A stretch of 7,416 nucleotides of DNA from Verrucomicrobiota bacterium (GTDB lineage: Bacteria; Verrucomicrobiota; Verrucomicrobiia; Opitutales; UBA2995). Below the pieces are notes generated by a model. It did no database searches. It was given only the letters and a program-made list of their open reading frames with translations, and was not told where the DNA came from. Both the position numbers and the translations under genes were made by a program. Shown here one piece after another: positions 1-5,984 of the stretch (its first letter is position 1; each line of letters opens with the position of its first letter). Where the stretch lies: NCBI GenBank assembly GCA_027297085.1, contig JAPUIL010000299.1:1-7416 (forward strand), given 5' to 3'.

Positions 1-730
1 CACCGAGGGCATTCATCAGAGCGATTACTTCACCACCCCGAGCGAGAAGCTGGGCACCTTGGGAGTGCCGTTGACGAACGGCGTCGGCTGATCCTACCGG
101 ACATCCCCAGGCTTTGTTATGTTTTTTCGCCGCGGCAGCAATGGTCTCAATAGCTTCTTCAAGGCTCGGATGCTCGGGCGCCTGCTTCAGCCGAAAGCCG
201 AGATCTCCGGTTCCAATAAACAAACCATCAACACTCTCAACACTGGCAATGGCATCCACATTGTCGACTGCCTCCGGTGTTTCGATTTGAACGACCAGAA
301 AGGTCTCGGCGTTGGTCCGCGCAGGATAGTCCTCATCGAAGTGCATGAAATCATTATCCATGCCAGCGCCAGCGATTCCCCGGTCACCAATGGGTGGAAA
401 CTTGCAGGCATCGACAAGCGCTTTGGCTTTTTCTGCCGTTGAGACGTGCGGGATCATGAGCCCGGAGGCGCCGTCTTCCAGATAGCGGTAGAGCTTGGCC
501 TTTTCAAGCGTGGGCGCACGAAGCAAACAGTCGATGTCGTATTTGTGGAAGAAAGCCATAAGCGCCTGGACTTCGCGCTGGTCCATGGCTCGGTGCTCGA
601 GATCGAGCCAGATGCAATCAAAACCATAATGTGCTGCATACTTGACATAGGCAGGGATAAAGTGGCCCAGGGCGCAGATGCGAACGGGGTCACCGTTTCG
701 GATACGGGTGAGTGTCTTGCTTGTTCTCAT
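1..730 (-). CDS. HpcH/HpaI-family class II aldolase (2-keto-3-deoxy sugar-acid type), C-terminus cut by window edge
   Basis: Reading the minus strand from the ATG at 730-728 gives 243 uninterrupted codons to the left edge, close to the family's usual 250-260 residues, so only the extreme C-terminus is missing. The protein is a cytoplasmic TIM-barrel, metal-dependent pyruvate aldolase. Family members cleave 2-keto-3-deoxy or 4-hydroxy-2-keto acids to pyruvate plus an aldehyde (HpaI, GarL and the rhamnonate-pathway YfaU are relatives). Key residues match HpaI with a one-residue offset: His46 in WLDLEHR (41-47), catalytic Arg71 in LLRAP (69-73), metal ligand Glu150 in QIETPEA (148-154) and metal ligand Asp176 in FIGTGDL (171-177). 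The GDRG loop (115-118) is also present. It lies 46 bp downstream of the symporter on the same strand with no obvious terminator between, so co-transcription is likely. No clear Shine-Dalgarno is seen. The family call is firm; the substrate is unknown, with a sugar-acid product favoured by the neighbours. Confidence 0.93.
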   Translation of the reverse strand, partial: MRTSKTLTRIRNGDPVRICALGHFIPAYVKYAAHYGFDCIWLDLEHRAMDQREVQALMAFFHKYDIDCLLRAPTLEKAKLYRYLEDGASGLMIPHVSTAEKAKALVDACKFPPIGDRGIAGAGMDNDFMHFDEDYPARTNAETFLVVQIETPEAVDNVDAIASVESVDGLFIGTGDLGFRLKQAPEHPSLEEAIETIAAAAKKHNKAWGCPVGSADAVRQRHSQGAQLLARGGEVIALMNALG

Positions 731-776
731 GTTTGTTTGATTGAGATTGGGGTTAGGAGATTGAAAATAAGAGTTT

Positions 777-2414
777 TCACGCGGTGGAGGGATCCGTTCG
801 GTTGGTGGAAAAGATCTTGCAGGCCAGCGACCCCACACTGATTCCGACGAGCAAAGCGGCGGGGGAAATCCACTCGAAGCTGACCGGATCAAGTCCTTGT
901 TCATTCATTCCGAAGATGGGGCCGGAGAATGAGATCAGGATAGCGGTAAAGATACTACAAGACACTCCGATCCAGACTCCGGCCGCGTTGGCAAACGGAA
1001 CGAAGAGCGCGAAGAAAAAGAGGATAAATATTGGCACGGTAAAGAGGTTCACCGTTTTGGTAGTGACGGCTGTAATATTGCCGGGCACTTGTTCAATCAA
1101 TGTACTGGACAGAACAACGGCCACGCCAATTCCAACTGCCAAACCGCGTGCTACCAGAACCTGTTTCCGTTCGGACTCGGGCTTCTTGCCGAAGCGTTCG
1201 AGAAAGTCGGTCATTACGACAGCAGTGATTGAGTTGACGCCGGAGTCGATGCTGGACATGGCGGCCGCGAACAGTCCAGCGACCACCAACCCTGAGACAA
1301 CGGGCGGAAGGTGGAAGGCGATAAAGTGAGGGAAGATTTTGTCGGCGTTTTCGTTCAGCGTCATGCCCGCGGGTAGGAGTTGAGGGTCCGCCTGAAAGTA
1401 GCCAAGCAGAGCGAATCCAGTTATAAATAAAGTAACTGCAACGGTGGCGGAGACTATGAGCTGCATACCGATCGCCTTGCGCGCAGTCTTCGCATCCTTG
1501 GTCGCCATGAATCGTTGGATAGATACCTGATCACCGCCCGCAGTACAACAGTACCAGATCAGGACAGAAAGGAAAGATCCGACAACTGTGAGCCGCGTGG
1601 ATGGATCGAGGCTGAAAACGGGCTGTGAGTCCCAAATGTCAGTTTGCCACTCAGTCGGAAACCAGCTGAATCCGCCCATTTTCACCGTGATCGTCCCGAT
1701 GACGAGCAAGGCGCCGCCATATAGCAGTATTGTTTGCATGAGGTCGGTAATAACCACCGCACGAAGACCGCCCAGCGAGGTGTAAGTGATGGCGAATCCG
1801 CCGGTTACAACGACGATCCAAGGGATGTAATTCTCATCCACACCGATCATGATGGCGATCGCCTTGGCGGTGAGGTAGACAAGCAGCGACATCCAGAACA
1901 AGCGAAGGATGAGAAAAAGAGAAGCACCCAAAAGACGAACGCTAAGGCCGAGTTTTTTTTCTAGCAATTCATAGGCGCTAGTGACCCTCAGCTTCATGTA
2001 AACTGGTAGTAGAATGAAACCGACCACCAAGAAAACCACGGGATAACAAAGAATTCTGGTCAAGTAGACCGGGCCCTTTCCAAGTGCCTCGCCCGGGAAG
2101 GACATGTACGAGATGGTGCTTAATAGTGTGGCGAACAAGGAGACCCCGATAAGCAAGGGATTCATGTTTCCAGAACCGACAAAATATTCGCTCGTGTCCT
2201 TTTGTTTGCGGGAGAACCACCAACCTAAAAAGAGCGTCGAGAGGGCGTAGGTCGCGATTATGAACCAGTCGATCGCTTGCAGGCCGTTTCCAGTCGCTTC
2301 GGTTGCGAGTGTACCGGTGTCAGCTGCCTGGGCAATGACGGGGAACAGGAACACGATTGCCAGGAGTCGGCGTGAGTTAAACGGAGAGAGCCTGGGAGAT
2401 GCCATTGATTGCAT
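777..2414 (-). CDS. Sodium:solute symporter (SSS/SLC5 family)
   Basis: A 545-residue inner-membrane Na+-coupled transporter with the LeuT fold, probably importing a sugar, sugar acid or other small organic product of the locus. Visible family features in order: a basic then hydrophobic N-terminus ending in an AQA-A site (residues 15-31) that resembles a signal peptide; a first core helix at about 49-67; YFVGSGNMNP (77-86) followed by a long hydrophobic helix; the YTSLGGLRAVVITD region (211-224); GGDQVSIQRF (293-302); and the Ser-rich Na+-site helix AAAMSSIDSGVNS (383-395) ending in TDFLERF. About 13 hydrophobic segments can be counted. The length suits the family plus the extra N-terminal segment. 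ATG at 2414 is the first in-frame start after a stop at 2429-2427; ATG at 2405 is an alternative. It is first in a unit with the aldolase and diverges from the sulfatase across a region with two LacI-type operators. Substrate cannot be read from the sequence. Confidence 0.95.
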   Translation of the reverse strand: MQSMASPRLSPFNSRRLLAIVFLFPVIAQAADTGTLATEATGNGLQAIDWFIIATYALSTLFLGWWFSRKQKDTSEYFVGSGNMNPLLIGVSLFATLLSTISYMSFPGEALGKGPVYLTRILCYPVVFLVVGFILLPVYMKLRVTSAYELLEKKLGLSVRLLGASLFLILRLFWMSLLVYLTAKAIAIMIGVDENYIPWIVVVTGGFAITYTSLGGLRAVVITDLMQTILLYGGALLVIGTITVKMGGFSWFPTEWQTDIWDSQPVFSLDPSTRLTVVGSFLSVLIWYCCTAGGDQVSIQRFMATKDAKTARKAIGMQLIVSATVAVTLFITGFALLGYFQADPQLLPAGMTLNENADKIFPHFIAFHLPPVVSGLVVAGLFAAAMSSIDSGVNSITAVVMTDFLERFGKKPESERKQVLVARGLAVGIGVAVVLSSTLIEQVPGNITAVTTKTVNLFTVPIFILFFFALFVPFANAAGVWIGVSCSIFTAILISFSGPIFGMNEQGLDPVSFEWISPAALLVGISVGSLACKIFSTNRTDPSTA

Positions 2415-2418
2415 GGGT

Positions 2419-2440
2419 TTAGGATCTCATTAGCTCCTCT
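2419..2440 (-). promoter_or_regulatory. Strong SD-like AGAGGAG with a three-codon leader ORF ahead of the symporter
   Basis: The minus strand carries AGAGGAG (2440-2434), the best Shine-Dalgarno-like sequence near the symporter, but it lies 19 nt from the symporter ATG at 2414, too far for normal use. Three bases after it comes ATG-AGA-TCC-TAA (2430-2419, Met-Arg-Ser-stop), which ends 4 nt before the symporter start. Either the purine run is incidental, or ribosomes load on the tiny leader and reinitiate. The 3-nt spacing is shorter than ideal, so this is a weak call. Confidence 0.25.
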
Positions 2441-2466
2441 TTCTAGAATAATTCAAGATGCTTGTC

Positions 2467-2482
2467 GCTAAACGCGTTTAAC
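2467..2482. promoter_or_regulatory. LacI-family operator-like palindrome, site 1
   Basis: GCTAAACGCGTTTAAC contains a perfect 12-bp palindrome (2469-2480) with a central CG, the usual form of LacI/GalR-family operators. The flanking G and C also pair, leaving one mismatch over 16 bp. It lies 52-68 bp upstream of the symporter ATG, where it would overlap or abut a promoter for the symporter-aldolase unit. Its near copy is site 2, 73 bp away centre to centre. No regulator gene is in this window. The operator call is inference from shape and duplication. Confidence 0.65.
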
Positions 2483-2507
2483 AAAGCCACACTGTGAGGT
2501 ACTGTCC

Positions 2508-2529
2508 TCCTCCTGGAGGAAATCTCCAG
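2508..2529. repeat. Overlapping short inverted repeats between the two operators
   Basis: TCCTCC-T-GGAGGA (2508-2520) is a 6-bp inverted repeat with a one-base centre. Overlapping it, CTGGAG (2513-2518) and CTCCAG (2524-2529) could form a 6-bp stem with a 5-nt loop. Both lie between operator sites 1 and 2. No T-run follows, so a terminator is unlikely; it may be a protein site or chance in a GGA/TCC-rich stretch. Confidence 0.3.
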
Positions 2530-2538
2530 ATCATCAAC

Positions 2539-2556
2539 CGCTCAACGCGTTTAGCG
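2539..2556. promoter_or_regulatory. LacI-family operator-like palindrome, site 2
   Basis: CGCTCAACGCGTTTAGCG is an 18-bp palindrome with one mismatched pair (C2543/T2552). It shares the core CAACGCGTTTA or AAACGCGTTTA and the outer GCT/AGC arms with site 1, giving a joint consensus GCTAAACGCGTTTAGC. It lies about 170 bp before the candidate sulfatase -10 box and about 125 bp from the symporter start, so it fits best as an auxiliary site for the symporter-aldolase promoter or as a shared site for both directions. Confidence 0.65.
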
Positions 2557-2703
2557 TCAATGTGATCGTTATACGTATTTCACCACACATGTTTTTACAG
2601 GACACCCAGTTAATACCCTAAACATTTTGAATGAATAAAACGCCTATCAGTAACCACTCCTCTATATCCGCTGAAGAACAATCCAGATTTTTTCGCTTCA
2701 GAA

Positions 2704-2730
2704 TTGATATGTTCCTATCCGCTTTATAAT
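2704..2730 (+). promoter_or_regulatory. Candidate sigma70-type promoter of the sulfatase
   Basis: TTGATA (2704-2709) and a perfect TATAAT (2725-2730) are separated by 15 bp, shorter than the preferred 17. Transcription would begin at about 2736-2738, beyond the upstream in-frame ATG at 2735. This supports translation starting at 2771, with a leader of about 34 nt. No clear Shine-Dalgarno precedes either ATG. If the organism does not use this consensus, the match could be chance. Confidence 0.45.
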
Positions 2731-2770
2731 CTGGATGTTTTCTCACCCTAAATTCTCATCCGTACTCCAT

Positions 2771-4291
2771 ATGAAGAAGTCCTCTTTTGCTTTGTCCCTA
2801 GTTGTATATGTTGTTTCATTACTGGGTCTTTCCGCTGCCGATGAGCCTCCCAATGTTCTTTATATCTTCACCGATGATCAATCAGTTCGGACGCTGAGCT
2901 GTTACCCGCAATCCTTCGATTGGGTTCGAACACCCAACATCGACCGCCTGGCGTCACAGGGCGTCCGCTTCTCCCGGGCCTACATGGGGTCCTGGTGTTT
3001 GCCATCCCGCTTGATTGCCCTGACCGGGAAATATGCATTCACGGCAGAATCAATGCGGATGGTTGGACCATATCCGGGATGTGAATACGACTACCGGCAG
3101 CTTCCCTTCTGGCCCAGTTACTTCAGGAAGAATGGATATACCACCGCTCAAATCGGAAAATGGCACACGGGAACGGATACCGGATTCGGGCGAGATTGGG
3201 ACTACCAGGTGGTGTGGAATCGTCCCCGGCATCTGGATAATATCTGGAATTATTACTTCGACCAGAAAATCGAAGTGAACGGTGCACCTGCCATCATGAT
3301 TCCCGGGTATTCAACGGACAACTACACGAATTGGGCGGTTGATTACATCAAAGGACAAACGCGAGAGGAAGGAAAACCCTGGTACCTCTGGTTGTGCTTC
3401 GGCGCTACCCATTCAGACTACGAGCCTGCTCACCGGCATCGAGGCGAATACGCCGACGTAGAAGTACCTGTTCCAGCCGATATCTATCCACCCCGTCCCG
3501 GGAAACCGAAGTATATGCAGGATTATATTTACTGGAAAGAGGGCAAATCCGGTCAGCCGGAAATCACGAACAGACAGGGCATTTACAGCAACACCCTGAA
3601 GGATATGGTCAGGCAGTATCACCAAACGGCCCTGGGTATTGACGAAGCGGTGGGTCGCTTGATGGCCGTTCTGGAAGAAACCGGCCAACGGGAAAACACT
3701 CTGGTAGTATTTTCTTCAGACCAGGGCATAGCTTGGGGGCAGCATGGATTCCAGATTAAACTTGCCCCTTATGACGCCAACATCCTGGCCCCCTTGATTG
3801 TCAGCATGCCTTCCCGCTTCAAGTCCGGCACGGTGGTGGCACCTGCCGTTTCCCATCCGGACGTGGTGAGAACTATTTTCAGCGTGGTCGACATGGAGCT
3901 TCCCTGGGAAATGGATGGGCACGACCTAACCCCCTTGCTGAAGGATCCCAATGCGGAATGGAATCATCCGGCCCTGGTTTCCTACACCACACTTAAGTGG
4001 GGCAGTGATACCGAGACCATTCCCACCGAACCCGAGAATCTTTTTGGCGGCAATGGCACGGTGCCCTGGTATGTCATGTATACCCGAGGGGATCGCTACA
4101 AATACGTCCGCACCATGGTGAAAGGCGACATGGAGCAACTCTACGACATCAAAACCGATCCGGAGGAGCTGACCAACCTGGCCTTATCGCCGAAATACCG
4201 CGATCAATTAATCAAAATGCGCAAAGCCACCGTAGCTGAGCTGAAGCGGACAAATGCGCCGTTTCTGGATGCGATGCCGGAGGTGGAGTAG
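2771..4291 (+). CDS. Secreted formylglycine-dependent sulfatase (type I, SulfAtlas S1-like)
   Basis: A 506-residue exported enzyme that would hydrolyse sulfate esters, probably on a polysaccharide fragment. Residues 1-23 form a signal peptide (MKKSS, hydrophobic core, LSAA before Asp24), with no lipobox Cys. The alkaline-phosphatase-fold core follows: metal ligands Asp35-Asp36 in FTDDQ; the Cys76-Leu-Pro-Ser-Arg80 signature, where Cys76 becomes formylglycine; GKWHTG (129-134) with Lys130 and His132; His214 in GATHSDYEP; and SSDQG (315-319) with Asp317, then HG and Lys330. The C-terminal YTRGDRYKYVR and QLYDIKTDPEELTNLA segments are typical of the family. An ATG 36 bp upstream at 2735 would add 12 residues, but they spoil the signal peptide start and overlap the likely transcription start, so 2771 is chosen. 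The enzyme needs an FGE or anSME maturase encoded elsewhere. It diverges from the symporter. Subfamily and sugar are not assignable by eye. Confidence 0.95.
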   Translation: MKKSSFALSLVVYVVSLLGLSAADEPPNVLYIFTDDQSVRTLSCYPQSFDWVRTPNIDRLASQGVRFSRAYMGSWCLPSRLIALTGKYAFTAESMRMVGPYPGCEYDYRQLPFWPSYFRKNGYTTAQIGKWHTGTDTGFGRDWDYQVVWNRPRHLDNIWNYYFDQKIEVNGAPAIMIPGYSTDNYTNWAVDYIKGQTREEGKPWYLWLCFGATHSDYEPAHRHRGEYADVEVPVPADIYPPRPGKPKYMQDYIYWKEGKSGQPEITNRQGIYSNTLKDMVRQYHQTALGIDEAVGRLMAVLEETGQRENTLVVFSSDQGIAWGQHGFQIKLAPYDANILAPLIVSMPSRFKSGTVVAPAVSHPDVVRTIFSVVDMELPWEMDGHDLTPLLKDPNAEWNHPALVSYTTLKWGSDTETIPTEPENLFGGNGTVPWYVMYTRGDRYKYVRTMVKGDMEQLYDIKTDPEELTNLALSPKYRDQLIKMRKATVAELKRTNAPFLDAMPEVE

Positions 4292-4343
4292 TGCATCTCC
4301 TAAGAATTGACCTCCAGGAAATTTATAGAAGTAAATAAACAAT

Positions 4344-4544
4344 CATTGGGAAATGCGAATCTGCCACCGGGCCGTCCGGCAGGGCGATTGGAAACTCGTG
4401 TGGGGAGCCAGTGAGATGAGATGGGAACTCTATAACCTGAAGGACGATCGCTCCGAAAGTCGCGGCCTTGCCGTGAAGCAGCCCGAACGCGTAGCCTCAA
4501 TGGCGAGTGATTGGGAGGCTTGGTGGAAGCGGATTGAAAACTGA
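4344..4544 (+). pseudogene. Orphan C-terminal remnant of a second sulfatase
   Basis: An open frame reads HWE-M-RICHRAVRQGDWKLVW, then WELYNLKDDRSESRGLA and PERVASMASDWEAWWKRIEN before TGA at 4542-4544. This is the characteristic C-terminal end of arylsulfatase-type sulfatases (a WE..G.RAVR.GDWKLV strand, WELY.L..D..E..LA, PE.V..M...WEAW helix). The frame is closed upstream by TAA at 4332-4334, and no catalytic domain, signature Cys or metal site precedes it. The tail differs from the C-terminus of the intact sulfatase (which has YTRGDRYKYVR and ends FLDAMPEVE), so it is not a duplicate of that gene's end. The first in-frame ATG is at 4353 (63 residues) and has no convincing ribosome site. It is best read as what is left after deletion of most of a tandem sulfatase gene. 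An intact frame over 67 codons suggests a fairly recent event. Confidence 0.75.
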
Positions 4545-4581
4545 GTTTTTAAAAGGGGATCGTATTGTTGATTTATGCAGT

Positions 4582-5952
4582 CTACTCGGGATGAATCGTG
4601 TTCAGCACTTCGATCGTGTCAATGAGGCTGAGGCCGGTGTGATATCCGGGGTCAGCGTCGGCCGTGGCGGGAATGACAGAAACAGGATTCCCTGACGCAT
4701 CGCGGGTCTGGTAGGCCATCAAATGCAGGTCGGGACGAACGAATTTGAGGAAGGCGTTGTGGCAGTCGCGGAAGATGCGGCTGCACAGGGCCTTTTCTGT
4801 TTCATCATCAGCTGACGCCAGGCAGTAGGCGGCTGCTCGAATCGTTTCGGGCAAGTTCCACCAGGGCATGTCTGTGTTCAGGTGTTTACGCGTGACGAGG
4901 TCGAAGGCCTTGGAGATGCCGCCGGAACCCTCGATGTAACCGTTGTTGAAGTTGCGCTCCAACACAATGGGGAGCTGCTTTCTGATTTTGTCGATGCGCT
5001 CATTCTGATCCTCATCCGCGTCACCGGATTCATTGGCCGCATGAATGAATTTCATCGCGAGGCCAACGAACTCGAGCGAGTGGCCGGGGTCGGAGAGAAG
5101 GACGCCGGCATCGTCACGGTAGGGCTGACCTTCTGTGTCGACGCCTTCGAAGAAGTCACCTTCCTCAAGACCACGGACTCGGCCATCCAGGCTGACGTAG
5201 GACGAGAGTTCGTGTTCGATGATCGCGATGCCTCTCTCGATCCCGGTTGGATGTCTCGACTGGACGAGCAGCGCGGCACTTCCGATCTGAATCATGAACG
5301 GGCCGTGCGCATGGTAGCCTGACCTGGGTTCGGTCGGATTCTTTGGGTCGAGCGAGATCTGGTCGGTCTGAAAGGTATTGTCCCAGATCGCCTCTTCGAC
5401 TTCGTCTATATACTCGCAGGCCTCCAAGACGGCTTCGTCATCACCCAAATAGCGTGCGGCCGCGAACATGCCTTTGCTCGAGAAGAGGTCGCTGAAACCG
5501 AAAGCTTGTGACGTGTCGGTCGGGACGGGCCTGCCGGAAGGGTCCAGTTGAAACGGTGTGCCATCCGGGTACATGAAGAATGAGAGATGACCCTCGTTGC
5601 GATCGCGCATTCGGCGCAGCTGATCGAGTACATCACGGGTGATGCTGCGAAGTCGCTCGACCAGGTCGTCTTCACCGCGCGAAGACAACCAACGCGCGTG
5701 GCCAGCCAGTGCCTCCAGTGCGCGTCCCTGAATCCAGCCGTAGACCGCCTGCTTCCCGCGAACAGGATCGTCCGCGTCGAAATCCTGCCCGGTGATCAGA
5801 TCGAGCTTGGTATTTACGAAGGGATAGGCGGGATCGTATCGATCAGCGATGGCGCGCATGACGGTAGTGCACATGACCGCATAGTCGGAGCAGACTGCTT
5901 TCAGATCGGCGTCGGATGGGTCTTCGGGAATGGAGGTGCCGAGGTAAGTCAT
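4582..5952 (-). CDS. AGE-like (N-acylglucosamine 2-epimerase family) sugar epimerase/isomerase homologue
   Basis: A 456-residue cytoplasmic protein without signal peptide, rich in helices and consistent with an (alpha/alpha)6 barrel. AGE-family landmarks in order: GWIQGRALEALAGHARW (72-88), resembling the first active-site Arg helix; DPGHSLEF (288-295), matching the family PGH..E motif with His291 and Glu294; PWWNLPETIRAA (363-374), matching WW..E; and GYHTGLSLIDTIEVL (436-450), matching the C-terminal catalytic His region (His438). Relatives include mannose isomerase, sulfoquinovose isomerase YihS, cellobiose 2-epimerase and GlcNAc 2-epimerase. The middle segment that usually carries N..MH..E reads HAHGPFMIQIGSAAL (214-228), so one canonical His may be absent or displaced. 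ATG 5952 is preceded by AGGTAGGA (5970-5963), 10 nt away. It lies 32 bp after the LarA-like gene, probably in one operon. The fold call is fairly good; substrate and even reaction type are open. A distantly related glycan-acting alpha/alpha-barrel enzyme is the alternative. Confidence 0.72.
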   Translation of the reverse strand: MTYLGTSIPEDPSDADLKAVCSDYAVMCTTVMRAIADRYDPAYPFVNTKLDLITGQDFDADDPVRGKQAVYGWIQGRALEALAGHARWLSSRGEDDLVERLRSITRDVLDQLRRMRDRNEGHLSFFMYPDGTPFQLDPSGRPVPTDTSQAFGFSDLFSSKGMFAAARYLGDDEAVLEACEYIDEVEEAIWDNTFQTDQISLDPKNPTEPRSGYHAHGPFMIQIGSAALLVQSRHPTGIERGIAIIEHELSSYVSLDGRVRGLEEGDFFEGVDTEGQPYRDDAGVLLSDPGHSLEFVGLAMKFIHAANESGDADEDQNERIDKIRKQLPIVLERNFNNGYIEGSGGISKAFDLVTRKHLNTDMPWWNLPETIRAAAYCLASADDETEKALCSRIFRDCHNAFLKFVRPDLHLMAYQTRDASGNPVSVIPATADADPGYHTGLSLIDTIEVLNTIHPE

Positions 5953-5984
5953 AATAACAAAGTCCTACCTTAAAAAAATAATAT

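Larger units (their letters stand above)
2415..2770. other. Divergent control region between symporter and sulfatase
   Basis: About 356 bp without a recognisable gene, visibly more AT-rich than the flanking genes. It holds, from left to right, the SD-like leader next to the symporter, the two LacI-type palindromes, the short inverted repeats between them, an 8-bp palindrome ATACGTAT (2571-2578), a 9-bp inverted repeat around the sulfatase promoter (2681-2689 and 2728-2736) and the candidate promoter itself. I see no small RNA or further coding sequence in it. Confidence 0.7.

Noticed and set aside
1..730. Suspicion that the aldolase is broken, as no full start-to-stop frame is visible
   Set aside because: Direct translation shows 243 uninterrupted codons. 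The gene is only cut by the window edge.
119..841. Plus-strand open frames of 107 and 131 codons and short minus-strand frames in the same stretch
   Set aside because: They overlap the aldolase, whose minus-strand frame is continuous from 730 to the edge with all family motifs; the translations of the other frames show no family features.
1953..1960. Run of eight T (A8 on the coding strand) in the symporter, a possible slippage or phase-variation tract
   Set aside because: The frame is intact through it, encoding LEKKLG in a conserved region, and a single A8 run is common in Lys-Lys codons.
3713..3727. SSDQG in the sulfatase in place of the more familiar DNG or DHG, considered as a lost metal ligand
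   Set aside because: DQG is common in other type I sulfatases and the Asp is kept, so this does not indicate inactivity.
4545..4581. Possible bidirectional terminator between the convergent remnant and AGE-like gene
   Set aside because: Only a short TTTTTAAAA is present and no stable stem could be found next to it.
4882..5322. Plus-strand open frame of 146 codons opposite the AGE-like gene
   Set aside because: Antisense shadow of a coding region in GC-richer DNA; no recognisable domain or start context.
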